The notes under the pieces are model-generated. The model saw only the letters and a program-made list of their open reading frames with translations, made no database searches and was not told the DNA's origin. From positions 3,095,338-3,159,337 of the forward strand of contig OY282457.1 of NCBI GenBank assembly GCA_958296235.1: a stretch of 64,000 bases of DNA. Direction: 5' to 3'. Shown here in pieces: positions 1-7,716 of this stretch. Position 1 is the first letter of the stretch. The number at the start of each line of letters is the position of its first letter. The stretch is from an uncultured Candidatus Binatia bacterium (lineage in GTDB: Bacteria; Desulfobacterota; Binatia; Bin18). The position numbers and the translations under genes were made by a program.

Positions 1-25
1 GTTTTCGCTGTGGAATAAAGCCCTC

Positions 26-1054
26 ATGAAACGTGTGGCAAAAGATACAGAGACCGTTGCCGTGCCCGTTCTTGCCGAACCCGAACTGGCAGACTCCGCG
101 CCGGTTGAGCAGAAAGGGCCGTCAGAACCGCCCATCCAAGTCAGCGCCACCCCAGCCGACGAGGCTGACAAGATGGAGACGGCGCTCATCCCCACGGATT
201 CTCTCAATCGGTACATGGCAGAGATTCGTCGCTATGCCCTGCTCTCGCCCGAAGAGGAGCACGAGTTGGCGGTCCAGTATAAAGAGTACGGCGATGTGCA
301 GGCCGCCTATCGGCTCGTCACCGCAAACTTACGCTTAGTGGTCATGATTGCCCGGAGTTATCAGCGGGCATTTCAGAATTTGCTCGATTTAATCCAGGAG
401 GGGAATGTCGGCCTCATGGATGCGGTTCGGCACTTTGACCCGTACCGGGGCGTGCGGTTTCCCTCCTATGCGGTCTGGTGGGTACGGGCGTATATCATTC
501 GCTACATTATGAACAATTGGCGTATGGTGAAGCTGGGCACGACCCAGGCTCAGCGCAAGCTCTTCTTTAATCTGCAAAAGGAAAAAGAACGACTGGAAGC
601 CGAGGGATATTCCCCCGAGCCAAAATTGCTCGCCCACAACCTGGGAGTGAAAGAACGTGAGGTCGTGGAGATGGAGCAGCGCATGGCAGCCCGGGACCTC
701 TCGGTTGATGCGCCGCTTGACGCGGGGGACGCGTCTGCCACGTTTCTCGACTTCCTTGCCGACCAGGGCTCGAATGCAGAGGAGGCGGTCTCGACGCGCG
801 AATACCAGCAGCTGATTCGTCGCAAGCTGACCGACTTCGCCCAGACCTTGGAAGGCAAAGAAGAGGTGATATTCAATCAACGTCTCTTCGCCGAAGAGCC
901 CTCGACGCTTCAGGACATTGGCGACCAGTACGGCATCAGTCGTGAGCGGGTGCGCCAACTCGAAAGCCGACTCAAGAAAAAATTAAAGGAATACCTGGTC
1001 CGCGAGATTCCAGACCTGACGGATCTCGATATTGGCCTGGCCGACGCGGGGTAA
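26..1054 (+). CDS. rpoH: RNA polymerase sigma factor, sigma-32 (RpoH) type
   Basis: A 342-residue sigma-70-family factor that would direct core RNA polymerase to heat-shock or stress promoters. After a ~55-residue acidic, low-complexity N-terminus comes region 1.2 (LNRYMAEIRRYALLSPEEE), region 2 with the core-binding and -10-recognition stretch (NLLDLIQEGNVGLMDAVRHF and SYAVWWVRAYI), region 3, and a region 4 helix-turn-helix (LQDIGDQYGISRERVRQLES). Region 1.1 and the long non-conserved domain of RpoD are missing, and the TQAQRKLFFNL stretch near residue 175 resembles the RpoH box, so RpoH is more likely than RpoD. The ATG at 26 has no strong ribosome binding site and the frame stays open to the window edge, so a few more N-terminal residues are possible. 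Confidence 0.88.
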   Translation: MKRVAKDTETVAVPVLAEPELADSAPVEQKGPSEPPIQVSATPADEADKMETALIPTDSLNRYMAEIRRYALLSPEEEHELAVQYKEYGDVQAAYRLVTANLRLVVMIARSYQRAFQNLLDLIQEGNVGLMDAVRHFDPYRGVRFPSYAVWWVRAYIIRYIMNNWRMVKLGTTQAQRKLFFNLQKEKERLEAEGYSPEPKLLAHNLGVKEREVVEMEQRMAARDLSVDAPLDAGDASATFLDFLADQGSNAEEAVSTREYQQLIRRKLTDFAQTLEGKEEVIFNQRLFAEEPSTLQDIGDQYGISRERVRQLESRLKKKLKEYLVREIPDLTDLDIGLADAG

Positions 1055-1098
1055 TCTTTTCCTTCATATTGCCACAGAGCGGAGAATCGGTTTATAGT

Positions 1099-1842
1099 GT
1101 GATTGTGCATGAACTGGATGCGGGTATTGTCATCATTGGCAACGAGATACTGTCCGGCAAGACGGTCGATACCAATTCGTCCTTCCTGGCCAGGGAACTC
1201 CGCAAGATTGGGGTGACCCTGAAGCGGGTCGTGGTCATCCCTGACGAACTCGACATCATTACCGAGACGGTTCGTGATTTTCACCGCCAGTTCGATATTG
1301 TCTTTACCTCGGGTGGGGTTGGCCCGACGCATGACGACATTACCATTGAAGGGGTGGCGCGCGCCTTGGAGCGAAAGGTCATCCGCCATCCCATGCTGGA
1401 GGGAAAACTACGCTCCTATCTCAACGGCCGACCGGCAAATGACGCCTACCTCAAGATGGCGGAAGCGCCTGAAGGGGCTGAGTTGATTGAAGATGGCGCG
1501 GTCCGTTTCCCGACGATCAAAGTGGAAAATGTGTATGTCCTGCCGGGTATCCCGGATATTTTCCAGCAGAAATTCCTGGCGCTCAAGAGTCGCTTTGCCG
1601 CGGCCCCCTATTATCTCAAAGTGCTCTACACGCGCGAATATGAGAGCGTGATCGCCGGCTTCCTGAATGAAACCTTACGCGAGTATCCAGATGTGATGCT
1701 CGGGTCGTACCCGAAGAATAACGATCCTGAGTACCGGGTAAAAATTACCCTTGAGTCAAAAGACAAACACTACGTTGATCGGGCTTTTCAACATTTGGTC
1801 ACGTTGCTCCCCGAGGGGTGTGTGGTGAAAACAGAAGGATGA
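1099..1842 (+). CDS. CinA N-terminal / MoaB-MogA-like molybdopterin-binding domain protein
   Basis: About 247 residues with the MoCF-biosynthesis fold of the CinA N-terminal half: IVIIGNEILSGKTVDTNSSF, then FTSGGVGPTHDDITIEGVA, then the NVYVLPGIPDIFQQKF motif. The C-terminal nicotinamide-nucleotide amidase half of full CinA is absent; a separate CinA-C gene lies at 35355-35846 on the other strand. Family members are annotated as competence/damage-inducible proteins or NMN/ADP-ribose pyrophosphatases; the exact substrate here is not known. The frame opens at a TTG at 1069, but homology only begins at residue 13, so I place the start at one of two GTGs (1099 or 1105). It lies 45 bp after the sigma factor and may be cotranscribed with it. 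Confidence 0.8.
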   Translation: MIVHELDAGIVIIGNEILSGKTVDTNSSFLARELRKIGVTLKRVVVIPDELDIITETVRDFHRQFDIVFTSGGVGPTHDDITIEGVARALERKVIRHPMLEGKLRSYLNGRPANDAYLKMAEAPEGAELIEDGAVRFPTIKVENVYVLPGIPDIFQQKFLALKSRFAAAPYYLKVLYTREYESVIAGFLNETLREYPDVMLGSYPKNNDPEYRVKITLESKDKHYVDRAFQHLVTLLPEGCVVKTEG

Positions 1843-1852
1843 GGAGGATGTT

Positions 1853-2227
1853 ATGGGAAAAACGTTATCTGTCATGCTGTGCGGAAGTGTGCTGGGGCTG
1901 GCGCTGAGCGCGCCGCCGGCCGCGTCGTCCGACCTCGACTATCTCGAAGATGCCGGCATCGGAACGGCGACCGTGGCCGCCAACGTGTTCTACATCCCGG
2001 CCAAGCTGACGTATGCCACCCTGGGCGGTATTACGGGCGGTCTGGCCTATGTGCTGACCGGGACCAACCGCGAGATTGCCGAACGGGTGTGGAAGCCATC
2101 CATGGGCGGAGACTATGTGCTGAAACAGAAGCATATCCGGGGAGAGGAAACCATCTACTTCAGCGCGCCTCACCCCCGAGCGGATGCGGGCGGTATCATG
2201 TCGGAACCGCTCCCCGCGGCCTACTGA
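1853..2227 (+). CDS. small exported protein of unknown function
   Basis: A 124-residue protein with a clear Sec signal peptide (KTLSVMLCGSVLGLALSAPP, probable cleavage after AASS) followed by a glycine-rich hydrophobic stretch (LTYATLGGITGGLAYVLTG, about residues 54-72) that could be a membrane or outer-membrane-associated segment. A good ribosome binding site (GAGGA) precedes the ATG, 10 bp after the CinA-like gene, which suggests one transcript. I recognise no named domain beyond this 'signal plus Gly-rich hairpin' layout. It probably acts in the envelope. Confidence 0.7.
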   Translation: MGKTLSVMLCGSVLGLALSAPPAASSDLDYLEDAGIGTATVAANVFYIPAKLTYATLGGITGGLAYVLTGTNREIAERVWKPSMGGDYVLKQKHIRGEETIYFSAPHPRADAGGIMSEPLPAAY

Positions 2228-2247
2228 CCCGTCCTGAAGAGTAGTGC

Positions 2248-2859
2248 ATGAGCAAGCTGCGACTGGGCCTTTCCCTTGGCGCGCTCGCGCTGCTTGGCCT
2301 GGGCGTGTGGGCCGGCCTCTCTTTCCAGCGGATGCGGACCGCGGCGCTGCAATGGGAGGGGCCGGTCGCCGAAATCCTGAGCGAACGGCTCGACAAGCGC
2401 GCCGATACCATGACGATGGAGTTCACCTCCCGCCTCGATGCCCCGCTGGCCGATATCTGGCAGGCGTTCTCCGAGCCGGAACGGAGCGCGGAGTTCAGCG
2501 GGACCATCCGCGTGTCTCGCCTCCTTCAGGCCCAGGATAACAGGAAGCTGGTACTCTTTGAGATGGTCATGCTGGGCCAGCCACAGCGGCTGAGTATGCA
2601 GTTCACTTTTCTGCCCGGAGAAAACCGGGTCCGCATCCAGAGCGTCGAAAGCCAGCTCAGCGACATTCAGGGCGAATACCGCTTCACTGCTTCGCCGGAC
2701 GGAACCAAAACCCTGCTGACCTACACCGGCACGCTCAAGGACAAGGTGAGCCTGCCGATTCCCCTGGCCCTGCAAAAGAACGCCGCCCGGGAAAGCTTTG
2801 TGTCCACCGTGCGCGCCCTGAAGCAGGGTGTAGAGCGTCGAAATACGGCTGGCTCATAA
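2248..2859 (+). CDS. membrane-anchored SRPBCC (START/polyketide cyclase-like) protein
   Basis: 203 residues. An N-terminal hydrophobic segment (residues 4-23, LGLSLGALALLGLGVWAGL) looks like an uncleaved anchor or signal peptide. The remainder resembles the SRPBCC helix-grip fold: FTSRLDAPLADIWQAFSEPE is the usual opening strand and helix, and the C-terminus has the long amphipathic helix (RESFVSTVRALKQGVE) that closes such a ligand pocket. Ligand unknown. It follows the exported small protein by 20 bp, so the two likely form an envelope-related pair. The fold call is inference from pattern only. Confidence 0.6.
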   Translation: MSKLRLGLSLGALALLGLGVWAGLSFQRMRTAALQWEGPVAEILSERLDKRADTMTMEFTSRLDAPLADIWQAFSEPERSAEFSGTIRVSRLLQAQDNRKLVLFEMVMLGQPQRLSMQFTFLPGENRVRIQSVESQLSDIQGEYRFTASPDGTKTLLTYTGTLKDKVSLPIPLALQKNAARESFVSTVRALKQGVERRNTAGS

Positions 2860-2933
2860 AACGAATCGGCTTCTTGTCCTCCTCTGCGTTGGTGGGTATG
2901 GTGAGCCCCGGCCTCCTTCCCAGAGAAAACATC

Positions 2934-3359
2934 ATGAGCGTTGAATTGATCAGTGTCCTGATAGCAGTCGTGGCAGTAGGGGTGGCCCTGGCCGGGTTGA
3001 TACTGACCAGTCAGCGGGCCATCCGCGCCGAACTGGCGGAACAGCGCGCCGAACTGGCAGAACAGCGCGGAGAACTGGCCGCCCAGCGTCAATACTTCAG
3101 CACGGAGTTAGCCGCCCAGCGTCAATACTTCAGCACGGAGTTAGCCGCGCAACGTCAATACTTCAGCGCGGAGTTAGCCGCGCAGCGTCAATACTTTGAC
3201 GAGCGGTTTACAGCCCTGGAGCAGCAAATCGCCGAGTTGCGTACTCAAATTACCGAACTGCGCACTCAATTCGCCGAACTGCGCGAGCGCATGCCCCACC
3301 TCGAAGGATTACTTGACGGCCTGCGCGAGGCCATCGCCATCCGGCAGGGCGCCGCGTAA
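2934..3359 (+). CDS. small single-TM protein with repeated coiled coil
   Basis: 141 residues from the ATG at 2934: an N-terminal membrane helix (VELISVLIAVVAVGVALAGL) followed by a long Gln/Arg/Glu coiled coil. The coil contains 11-residue repeats (AAQRQYFSTEL) encoded by near-identical 33-bp DNA repeats at 3078-3194, a recent tandem expansion. A shorter paralogue with a single copy lies at 13100-13363, and the two share their N-terminus, the RQYFDERFTAL stretch and the LLDGLREAIAI ending. Presence of the paralogue inside the kinase/FHA island suggests that this gene belongs to the same system. It may be a membrane-tethered spacer or oligomerisation protein; function unknown. Confidence 0.65.
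   Translation: MSVELISVLIAVVAVGVALAGLILTSQRAIRAELAEQRAELAEQRGELAAQRQYFSTELAAQRQYFSTELAAQRQYFSAELAAQRQYFDERFTALEQQIAELRTQITELRTQFAELRERMPHLEGLLDGLREAIAIRQGAA
3078..3194 (+). repeat. 33-bp tandem repeat inside coiled-coil gene
   Basis: Three and a half near-identical 33-bp units starting at 3078, 3111, 3144 and 3177 (each beginning GCCGC.CAGCGTCAATACTT). Each encodes 11 residues, so copy-number changes keep the frame and alter coil length by three heptad-like turns. Confidence 0.85.
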
Positions 3360-3411
3360 CCCCACCAGAAATCCCCTCCCGTACCACCAAATTCGTTTCA
3401 TGAGCAAAGTC

Positions 3412-3450
3412 CCGCAGGTTGATGGGAGGGGCCAGCCCATCAACCTGCGG
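3412..3450. other. perfect 15-bp inverted repeat (hairpin)
   Basis: CCGCAGGTTGATGGG (3412-3426) is followed after 9 nt by its exact reverse complement (3436-3450). It lies 50 bp downstream of the coiled-coil gene. No T-run follows, so it is either a REP-type palindrome or a Rho-dependent 3' end structure rather than a classical intrinsic terminator. Confidence 0.75.
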
Positions 3451-3565
3451 ACTATCTCTCGGTCCGGGTGGCCGGGGGCACAACAAAGAGGACCAACAGG
3501 ACCACGAGCCCTGCGGGAATAAGCCACTCAGCCTGAAACGTTCCAGGGCGCGAGGGCAGCTACGG

Positions 3566-3707
3566 GACCGGGCGACCCTAGGACCGGGCCGCCACAGAAC
3601 CGGGCAACCCCAGGACCGGGCAACCCCAGGACCGGGCAACCATAGGGCCGGGCAACCCCAGAACCGGGCAACCACAGGGCCGGGCAACCACAGGGGGTTG
3701 CCCCTAC
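3566..3707. repeat. eight 16-bp tandem units ending in a palindrome
   Basis: Eight consecutive 16-bp units of the form RACCGGGCAACCMCAG run from 3566 to 3693 and end in GGGGTTGCCCCTAC, which is complementary to the last unit (GGGCAACC...GGTTGCCC). The same terminal palindrome recurs twice near 10670-10750. There are no spacers, so it is not CRISPR. The unit length is not a multiple of 3 and no gene covers it. Confidence 0.8.
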
Positions 3708-3712
3708 ATTTT

Positions 3713-3811
3713 GCTCCCTCTCCCCTTGAGGGAGAGGGCTGGGGTGAGGGGTCATCGGAACAGTCCCCTCTATACACCGCCCCCCTGCGCTGTCGGAAGC
3801 CGCCCCGCTCA
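3713..3811. repeat. ~100-bp repeat, left copy of an inverted pair
   Basis: These 99 bp are the reverse complement of 18958-19070, differing mainly by a 14-nt internal duplication in the right copy. The repeat contains the CTCCCTCTCCCCTTGAGGGA palindrome and a CGGAACAGTCCCCTCTATAC stretch. The two copies bracket the FHA/kinase/DGR-target island in opposite orientation. Confidence 0.8.
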
Positions 3812-3937
3812 CCCGCCCTACAGGTCCGCTTCCTCTGGCGGTCGCCCAGCAGAAACTTCTCCCTGCGCGGAAAGCGCTCCACCGTCGGCCCCAGCCAACG
3901 GCTGCCCAGTGCCTCTGTCATCTCCTCCTTCCTCCCC

Positions 3938-3968
3938 AAAAAATGCGACCAGGGGCCTCGCCCCCTGG
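3938..3968 (-). terminator. hairpin plus T-run downstream of DGR target 1
   Basis: Read on the minus strand after the stop of the FGE-like gene: CCAGGGG (3968-3962), loop, CCCCTGG (3955-3949), then GTCGCATTTTTT ending at 3938. The same arrangement follows the second FGE-like gene (16293-16324). It can act as an intrinsic terminator. In characterised DGRs a hairpin shortly after the variable region also promotes target recognition, so a double role is possible. Confidence 0.65.
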
Positions 3969-4001
3969 ACCCCCGGAGGTAAAGAGGTAAAGATTCACGA
4001 A

Positions 4002-5336
4002 CTAATCCAAACTCCGGGCAATGCGGAAGCCGAATCTGTAGCTCCGAAGGCCGGTGGAGTACCTGTAGCGGATAGCCGAGCGGCGGTTCCTCGGTCTGTC
4101 GAACCAGGAACCGCCGCGCAGGACACGACGACTACAATCCCCCCTTGTCCACGCCCGCCCGTTGCTCGGGGCCCCGGCGTAATTGGCATTCCAGCAATCC
4201 TCCACCCACTCATATACGTTCCCCGACATGTCATGTATGCCTAATTCATTGGCCTGCTTCTGTCCCACCGGATGCGTCTTCCCTTCGCTGTTCCTGACAT
4301 ACCACGCGACGGCATTCAGGTTGTCACTCCCCGCATACTCATACCCCCGGCTCTGCCGACCCCCCCGTGCCGCATATTCCCACTCCGCTTCGCTCGGCAG
4401 CCGATACCGCCCGCCCCCCGCATTCAGCTTGCGGAGAAATCCCTGGATGTCGTCCCAACTCACCCGCTCGACGGGACATTGGGCACAGCCTTGGAACCGG
4501 CTCGGGTTCGTCCTCATCACGGCTTCCCATAACTCTTGCGTCACTTCATATTTGCCGATCTCAAAGCTCCTCACCTCCACTTGATGCGCCGGCTTTTCAT
4601 CGTCATGACAATTGCTCTGCTCCCGCGTGCAGCCCATTGTAAAGCGCCCGCCCGGCGCCCGCACCATCTGTAATAATCTTCCATATTTTTCCGTCTGGGC
4701 CTGTTGCCGCGCTTCCGCCGCGCGTTGTTGTTCCGCTTGTTCCTGCAAGCGCTGCCGGGCGGCCCGCGCTGCGCTCACATGCCGCCCGGCGGGGTATTCT
4801 CGTACATACGCAGCATACCCTTCGGCGCTGTTGGTGCGCTCCGCTTCGGCATACGCCGCATCGTCCGCCCGCGCCACTTCTTGCGCTGCCTGCGCCTCTG
4901 CCGCCTGCGCCGCTTCTTGCGCCGCCCGCCCCAACTCCATCAATGCCGCCGCCTGCTCCTCTGTCACATACCCCGTCGCCTCCAGCCTCTTCGCCTTCTG
5001 CCACTCCCGAATCGCCTCTCGCGTTTGCGCCCCCGGCCCCCCGAACAGCCCGTCCACCGGCCCCGGCTCCTGCCCCACCGCCCCCAGCCCCCGTTGCACC
5101 AACCGCCGCGCCGCCCGGTCTAACCCCAACCCCGCTTCCAGACATTCTCGCGCCGCTGCCTCATACGCTCCCCCCGGATACTCCTCCAGGTACAGCCGCA
5201 TCTCCACGGCATCCTCACACACTACGCTTTGCCAAAAAACCTCCTCTACCTCCCGCGCTGTCTGCCCCCCGACCGGCCCCGCCCACAGCAGCGCGAGGAG
5301 TAACCCGGCTCCCCATCTCCGCATAGTCTCTGTCAT
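4002..5336 (-). CDS. secreted FGE-like (C-type-lectin fold) protein, DGR variable protein 1
   Basis: 444 residues from the ATG at 5336. Order: signal peptide (LLLALLWAGPVGGQ), helical region beginning REVEEVFWQSVVCEDAVEM, a peptidoglycan-binding-1-like segment (PGPVDGLFGGPGAQTREAI), an Ala/Glu/Gln-rich coiled coil, then an FGE-sulfatase/SUMF1 domain (GGRFTMGC, EVTQELWEAVM, YRLPSEAEWEYAARGG, GNVYEWVEDCW, RVLRGGSW). The catalytic Cys pair of true formylglycine-generating enzymes near the C-terminus is absent, so this is a binding scaffold rather than a sulfatase activator. The last ~40 residues match DGR variable regions (SWFDRPRNRRSAIRYRYSTG), with differences from the paralogue at 14752-16260 confined to a 72-bp core. 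It is transcribed away from the FHA/kinase genes and has its own MITE-bearing upstream region. Confidence 0.85.
   Translation of the reverse strand: MTETMRRWGAGLLLALLWAGPVGGQTAREVEEVFWQSVVCEDAVEMRLYLEEYPGGAYEAAARECLEAGLGLDRAARRLVQRGLGAVGQEPGPVDGLFGGPGAQTREAIREWQKAKRLEATGYVTEEQAAALMELGRAAQEAAQAAEAQAAQEVARADDAAYAEAERTNSAEGYAAYVREYPAGRHVSAARAARQRLQEQAEQQRAAEARQQAQTEKYGRLLQMVRAPGGRFTMGCTREQSNCHDDEKPAHQVEVRSFEIGKYEVTQELWEAVMRTNPSRFQGCAQCPVERVSWDDIQGFLRKLNAGGGRYRLPSEAEWEYAARGGRQSRGYEYAGSDNLNAVAWYVRNSEGKTHPVGQKQANELGIHDMSGNVYEWVEDCWNANYAGAPSNGRAWTRGDCSRRVLRGGSWFDRPRNRRSAIRYRYSTGLRSYRFGFRIARSLD
4032..4103 (-). other. DGR variable region (VR1) core
   Basis: 72-bp core of target 1. Compared with VR2 (16159-16230) it has 22 mismatches: 11 at codon position 1, 9 at position 2 and 2 at position 3. 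The flanks are identical: 37 bp on the 5' side from GGATTGTAGTCG to TCCTGG, and 30 bp on the 3' side from GGCTTCCGC through the stop codon. Every mismatch is compatible with an adenine in a common template. This is the expected product of adenine-specific mutagenic retrohoming. Confidence 0.85.
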
Positions 5337-5426
5337 GACGCCCTCTCTGGTGCTGTCACCTTCCTCGGATACATTTTTCTCACCCCTCATACCCCAGCCA
5401 CCCTCGTGGCTCAAGTTTGACCGATA

Positions 5427-5706
5427 GTGTCTCAGTTTGCCTTTTCCCCCTTCCCCCGCTGAGGACGTGTACTGCCCATTGTGTCGCCGGCCCCCCGGGC
5501 GGTCCGTCGGCCCCCTCACCCGGCCCTTCGACTTCGCTGGCGCTACGCTCAGGGTGAACGGAGGCCGTTCGTGCTGAGCGTAGCCCTGGAAGGGCGAAGT
5601 CGAAGCACCCTCGCCTCGCCCTGCGCCTCCTATTCCCTCCCCCCTGGAGGGGGAGGGTCAGGGTGGGGGGGCTGAGCCGGGGGAGGGAGATGCGAAACTG
5701 AGACAC
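5427..5706. mobile_element. MITE-like element with 12-bp terminal inverted repeats
   Basis: About 280 bp bounded by GTGTCTCAGTTT (5427-5438) and its exact complement AAACTGAGACAC (5695-5706). The sequence GACCG is found just outside on the left (5419-5423, three bases away) and on the right (5707-5711), a possible target duplication. Inside are REP-like palindromes (CCCTTCGACTTCGC..., CCCTCCCCCTGGAGG-type) and no gene. The element fills most of the 437-bp gap between the divergent DGR target 1 and the FHA operon, so the promoters of both must lie in its edges or flanks. Confidence 0.65.
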
Positions 5707-5773
5707 GACCGTCTGACCAGTTTACTATTATTTTCGTCGGGGCTACTATTTGCCGTGCAAAAGAGCTGCGCCC

Positions 5774-6205
5774 ATGTCTAAAATTCCCTGTGCCAGCATA
5801 GGACGGAGCAAGGCCGCGGCCATAACCATTGCGCATGAAACCGTGTCGCGTACGCACGCCGAAGTCATTCCCCTGACCGACGGGTGCGTCTATGTCACCG
5901 ACTGCGCCAGCCGTAACGGCACCTTTGTCAATGAAGACGGGCAATGGCGGCAGATACGCCAGGACTTTGCCGGGCCAGCCGCGCGGGTCCGATTCGGTGA
6001 TGTTGAGATGAGCGTTCGTGATCTGCTGACGGAAATCGCCCGCCGGCAAGGCTCCGCCGGAGCCGGAGCCAATGCCGGAGCGGCAAACGGGCCGGTCGCC
6101 GGCCAGCCGGTTGCCCGCCCGCCGGACAAACTCGACGCCAGTCAGGGCGTTGTGCGTAACCCCGAGACCGGCGAACCGATGCCGCTCGCCGACCAGAATC
6201 ATTAG
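5774..6205 (+). CDS. small FHA-domain protein
   Basis: 143 residues from the ATG at 5774. The N-terminal two thirds is a compact forkhead-associated domain with the phosphothreonine-binding signature in order: SIGRSKAAAITI (GR.. motif), ETVSRTHAEV (S.xH), DCASRNGTFVN (NG). A glycine/alanine-rich linker and a short tail (RNPETGEPMPLADQNH) follow. As first gene of the rightward cluster, 12 bp ahead of the ExbB-like gene, it is probably a cytoplasmic reader of phosphorylation by the kinase at 13403-14755. Confidence 0.85.
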   Translation: MSKIPCASIGRSKAAAITIAHETVSRTHAEVIPLTDGCVYVTDCASRNGTFVNEDGQWRQIRQDFAGPAARVRFGDVEMSVRDLLTEIARRQGSAGAGANAGAANGPVAGQPVARPPDKLDASQGVVRNPETGEPMPLADQNH

Positions 6206-6216
6206 AGAGAAGCAGC

Positions 6217-6975
6217 ATGAGCCAGAGAGGCACTGTTTTTGTAGGGGCGCTGCTGACCGGCCTTGTCCTGGTCGGCCTGCTGAGCTTCGTGCTGACTGAA
6301 GGGTTTTTTGCCGATTTCCTGCTTGACCGAAATACGCGGGCCATGCCATATCCGTTCACTATCCAGAACGTCATGTGGCTCGTGTTCTGTATCGGAGCCG
6401 GCGAACTGCTAGTGCGCTATCGTGAGACCGACCGGGAAATGCTGCAAATCCACAAAGGGCTGTTGCCCGAAGATGAGGCCACCCTGCTGAGAAAGCAGGA
6501 CTTGGGCGGCCTGTACAAACGGGTTAAAGAAACCCGGGCAGACGGGGCCTATTTCATGCAACGCCTGCTGGCCCGCTGTATGCTGCAATTTCAGGTCAGT
6601 GGCTCCATTGACAAAGCCAATAATCTGTTCAACTCCAGCCTGGAATTGTTCCAGCATGAGATTGAACTGAAATACAACGCCCTGCGCTATGTGGTCTGGC
6701 TCATCCCGACCCTGGGCTTTATCGGCACGGTGGTCGGCATAGCCCTGGCTCTGAGCGACGCCGGCAATGCCCCGGACTATCAGGACCCGGCCCTGCTCAA
6801 GCAGCTCACCCAAAGCCTGGGCGTAGCCTTTTACACCACCCTGCTGGCCCTGTTGCAGTCCGCGGTTTTGATGTTTGTGCTGCATGTTGTGCAAGGCAAG
6901 GAAGAAACCACCCTGAACACAATCGGGCAATACTGCCTGGATAACCTGATTAACCGCCTGTATGAAACCGACTAG
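6217..6975 (+). CDS. MotA/TolQ/ExbB-like membrane channel protein
   Basis: 252 residues. TM helices near residues 7-27 and 45-63, a long cytoplasmic helical domain with charged residues (residues 65-150), then two helices near 163-190 (VVWLIPTLGFIGTVVGIALA) and 205-230 (GVAFYTTLLALLQSAVLMFV). The IPTLGFIGTVVGIA.A and A.YTTL.. segments are the hallmark pore helices of MotA/TolQ/ExbB proteins, which form pentamers around a single-TM MotB/TolR/ExbD partner and use the proton or sodium gradient. The likely partner is 12247-12999. Good ribosome binding site (GAGAAGCAGC) overlaps the intergenic 11 bp. Confidence 0.82.
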   Translation: MSQRGTVFVGALLTGLVLVGLLSFVLTEGFFADFLLDRNTRAMPYPFTIQNVMWLVFCIGAGELLVRYRETDREMLQIHKGLLPEDEATLLRKQDLGGLYKRVKETRADGAYFMQRLLARCMLQFQVSGSIDKANNLFNSSLELFQHEIELKYNALRYVVWLIPTLGFIGTVVGIALALSDAGNAPDYQDPALLKQLTQSLGVAFYTTLLALLQSAVLMFVLHVVQGKEETTLNTIGQYCLDNLINRLYETD

Positions 6976-6984
6976 GAGGGGATC

Positions 6985-7716
6985 ATGCCCATAAAACGTG
7001 ACGCCGATGGCAACATCGTTGAGGAAAAAACGGAAAGAGCCGGCTCGTTCGGACGGGAAGCCCAGCCCGAAGACCCGACCGTAGGCAAGGGACCTGTGGA
7101 GGGCCGGCAGCCGGCTGTTGATGCCGGCCCCCGTGCCAACATTGCCCCACAGTCCGGTTATGAAGCCGATACCATACTCGCCAGGTCCAAACCGGCTGGC
7201 GGCCAGGCACAAGCCGCCCCAGCCGGCGCAGCCGACACAGCCCCGGAGAGCCGCACGCGAATCTACCGGCCCGGCGCCAAAAAAAGCCCGGCTCCCGAAC
7301 GACCGCCCGAGCAATCATCGGGTGTGGAACAAGCCGTCGAACCACCGGCAGCCAGCGCAATGGACGACCCGCCGGTCGGCTGGCTGGTAGTTATCCAGGG
7401 TCCGGGTCAGGGCAACGTCGTGACCATCGGCAATGGCTCGAACTCGCTCGGTCGTGATCCCAGCGAGCGTATCTGCGTTGATTTTGGTGATGAGATGATT
7501 TCCCGTCGCGGCCATACCACCATTACCTATGATCCCAGGGGCAAGAAGTTCTACATCCAGCACGGCGGCGGGACAAACCTGACGTATATGGAAGACAGCC
7601 CTGTGCTGTTGCCAACCGAACTCCAGGGGTTCTCCAAAATACAGCTTGGCGAGACCGTGCTGCTGTTTGTCCCCTTGTGCGGGGAGCGGTTCGATTGGGC
7701 AGAGTATGAACAATAG
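6985..7716 (+). CDS. FHA-domain protein with disordered N-terminus
   Basis: 243 residues. The first ~125 residues are Pro/Ala/Gly-rich with no predicted structure; the C-terminal ~115 form an FHA-like domain (GWLVVIQGPGQGNVVTIG, NSLGRDPSERICVDFGDEMI, SRRGHTTITYDP, then NLTYMEDSPVL and ETVLLFVPLCGERF). The second S-x-x-H position is kept as SRRGH and the NG-motif is replaced by GGTNLTYM, so phosphopeptide affinity may differ. It starts 9 bp after the ExbB-like gene, and its last 11 bp overlap the PP2C gene start, which implies coupled translation. Confidence 0.82.
   Translation: MPIKRDADGNIVEEKTERAGSFGREAQPEDPTVGKGPVEGRQPAVDAGPRANIAPQSGYEADTILARSKPAGGQAQAAPAGAADTAPESRTRIYRPGAKKSPAPERPPEQSSGVEQAVEPPAASAMDDPPVGWLVVIQGPGQGNVVTIGNGSNSLGRDPSERICVDFGDEMISRRGHTTITYDPRGKKFYIQHGGGTNLTYMEDSPVLLPTELQGFSKIQLGETVLLFVPLCGERFDWAEYEQ

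Noticed and set aside
3566..3707. Possible CRISPR array
   Set aside because: Units are 16 bp and directly contiguous with no unique spacers; no cas gene is present.
3250..3939. 229-codon minus-strand frame with Gly/Pro repeats
   Set aside because: It is a translation of the 16-bp tandem repeats and the REP element; unit length not a multiple of three gives drifting residues.
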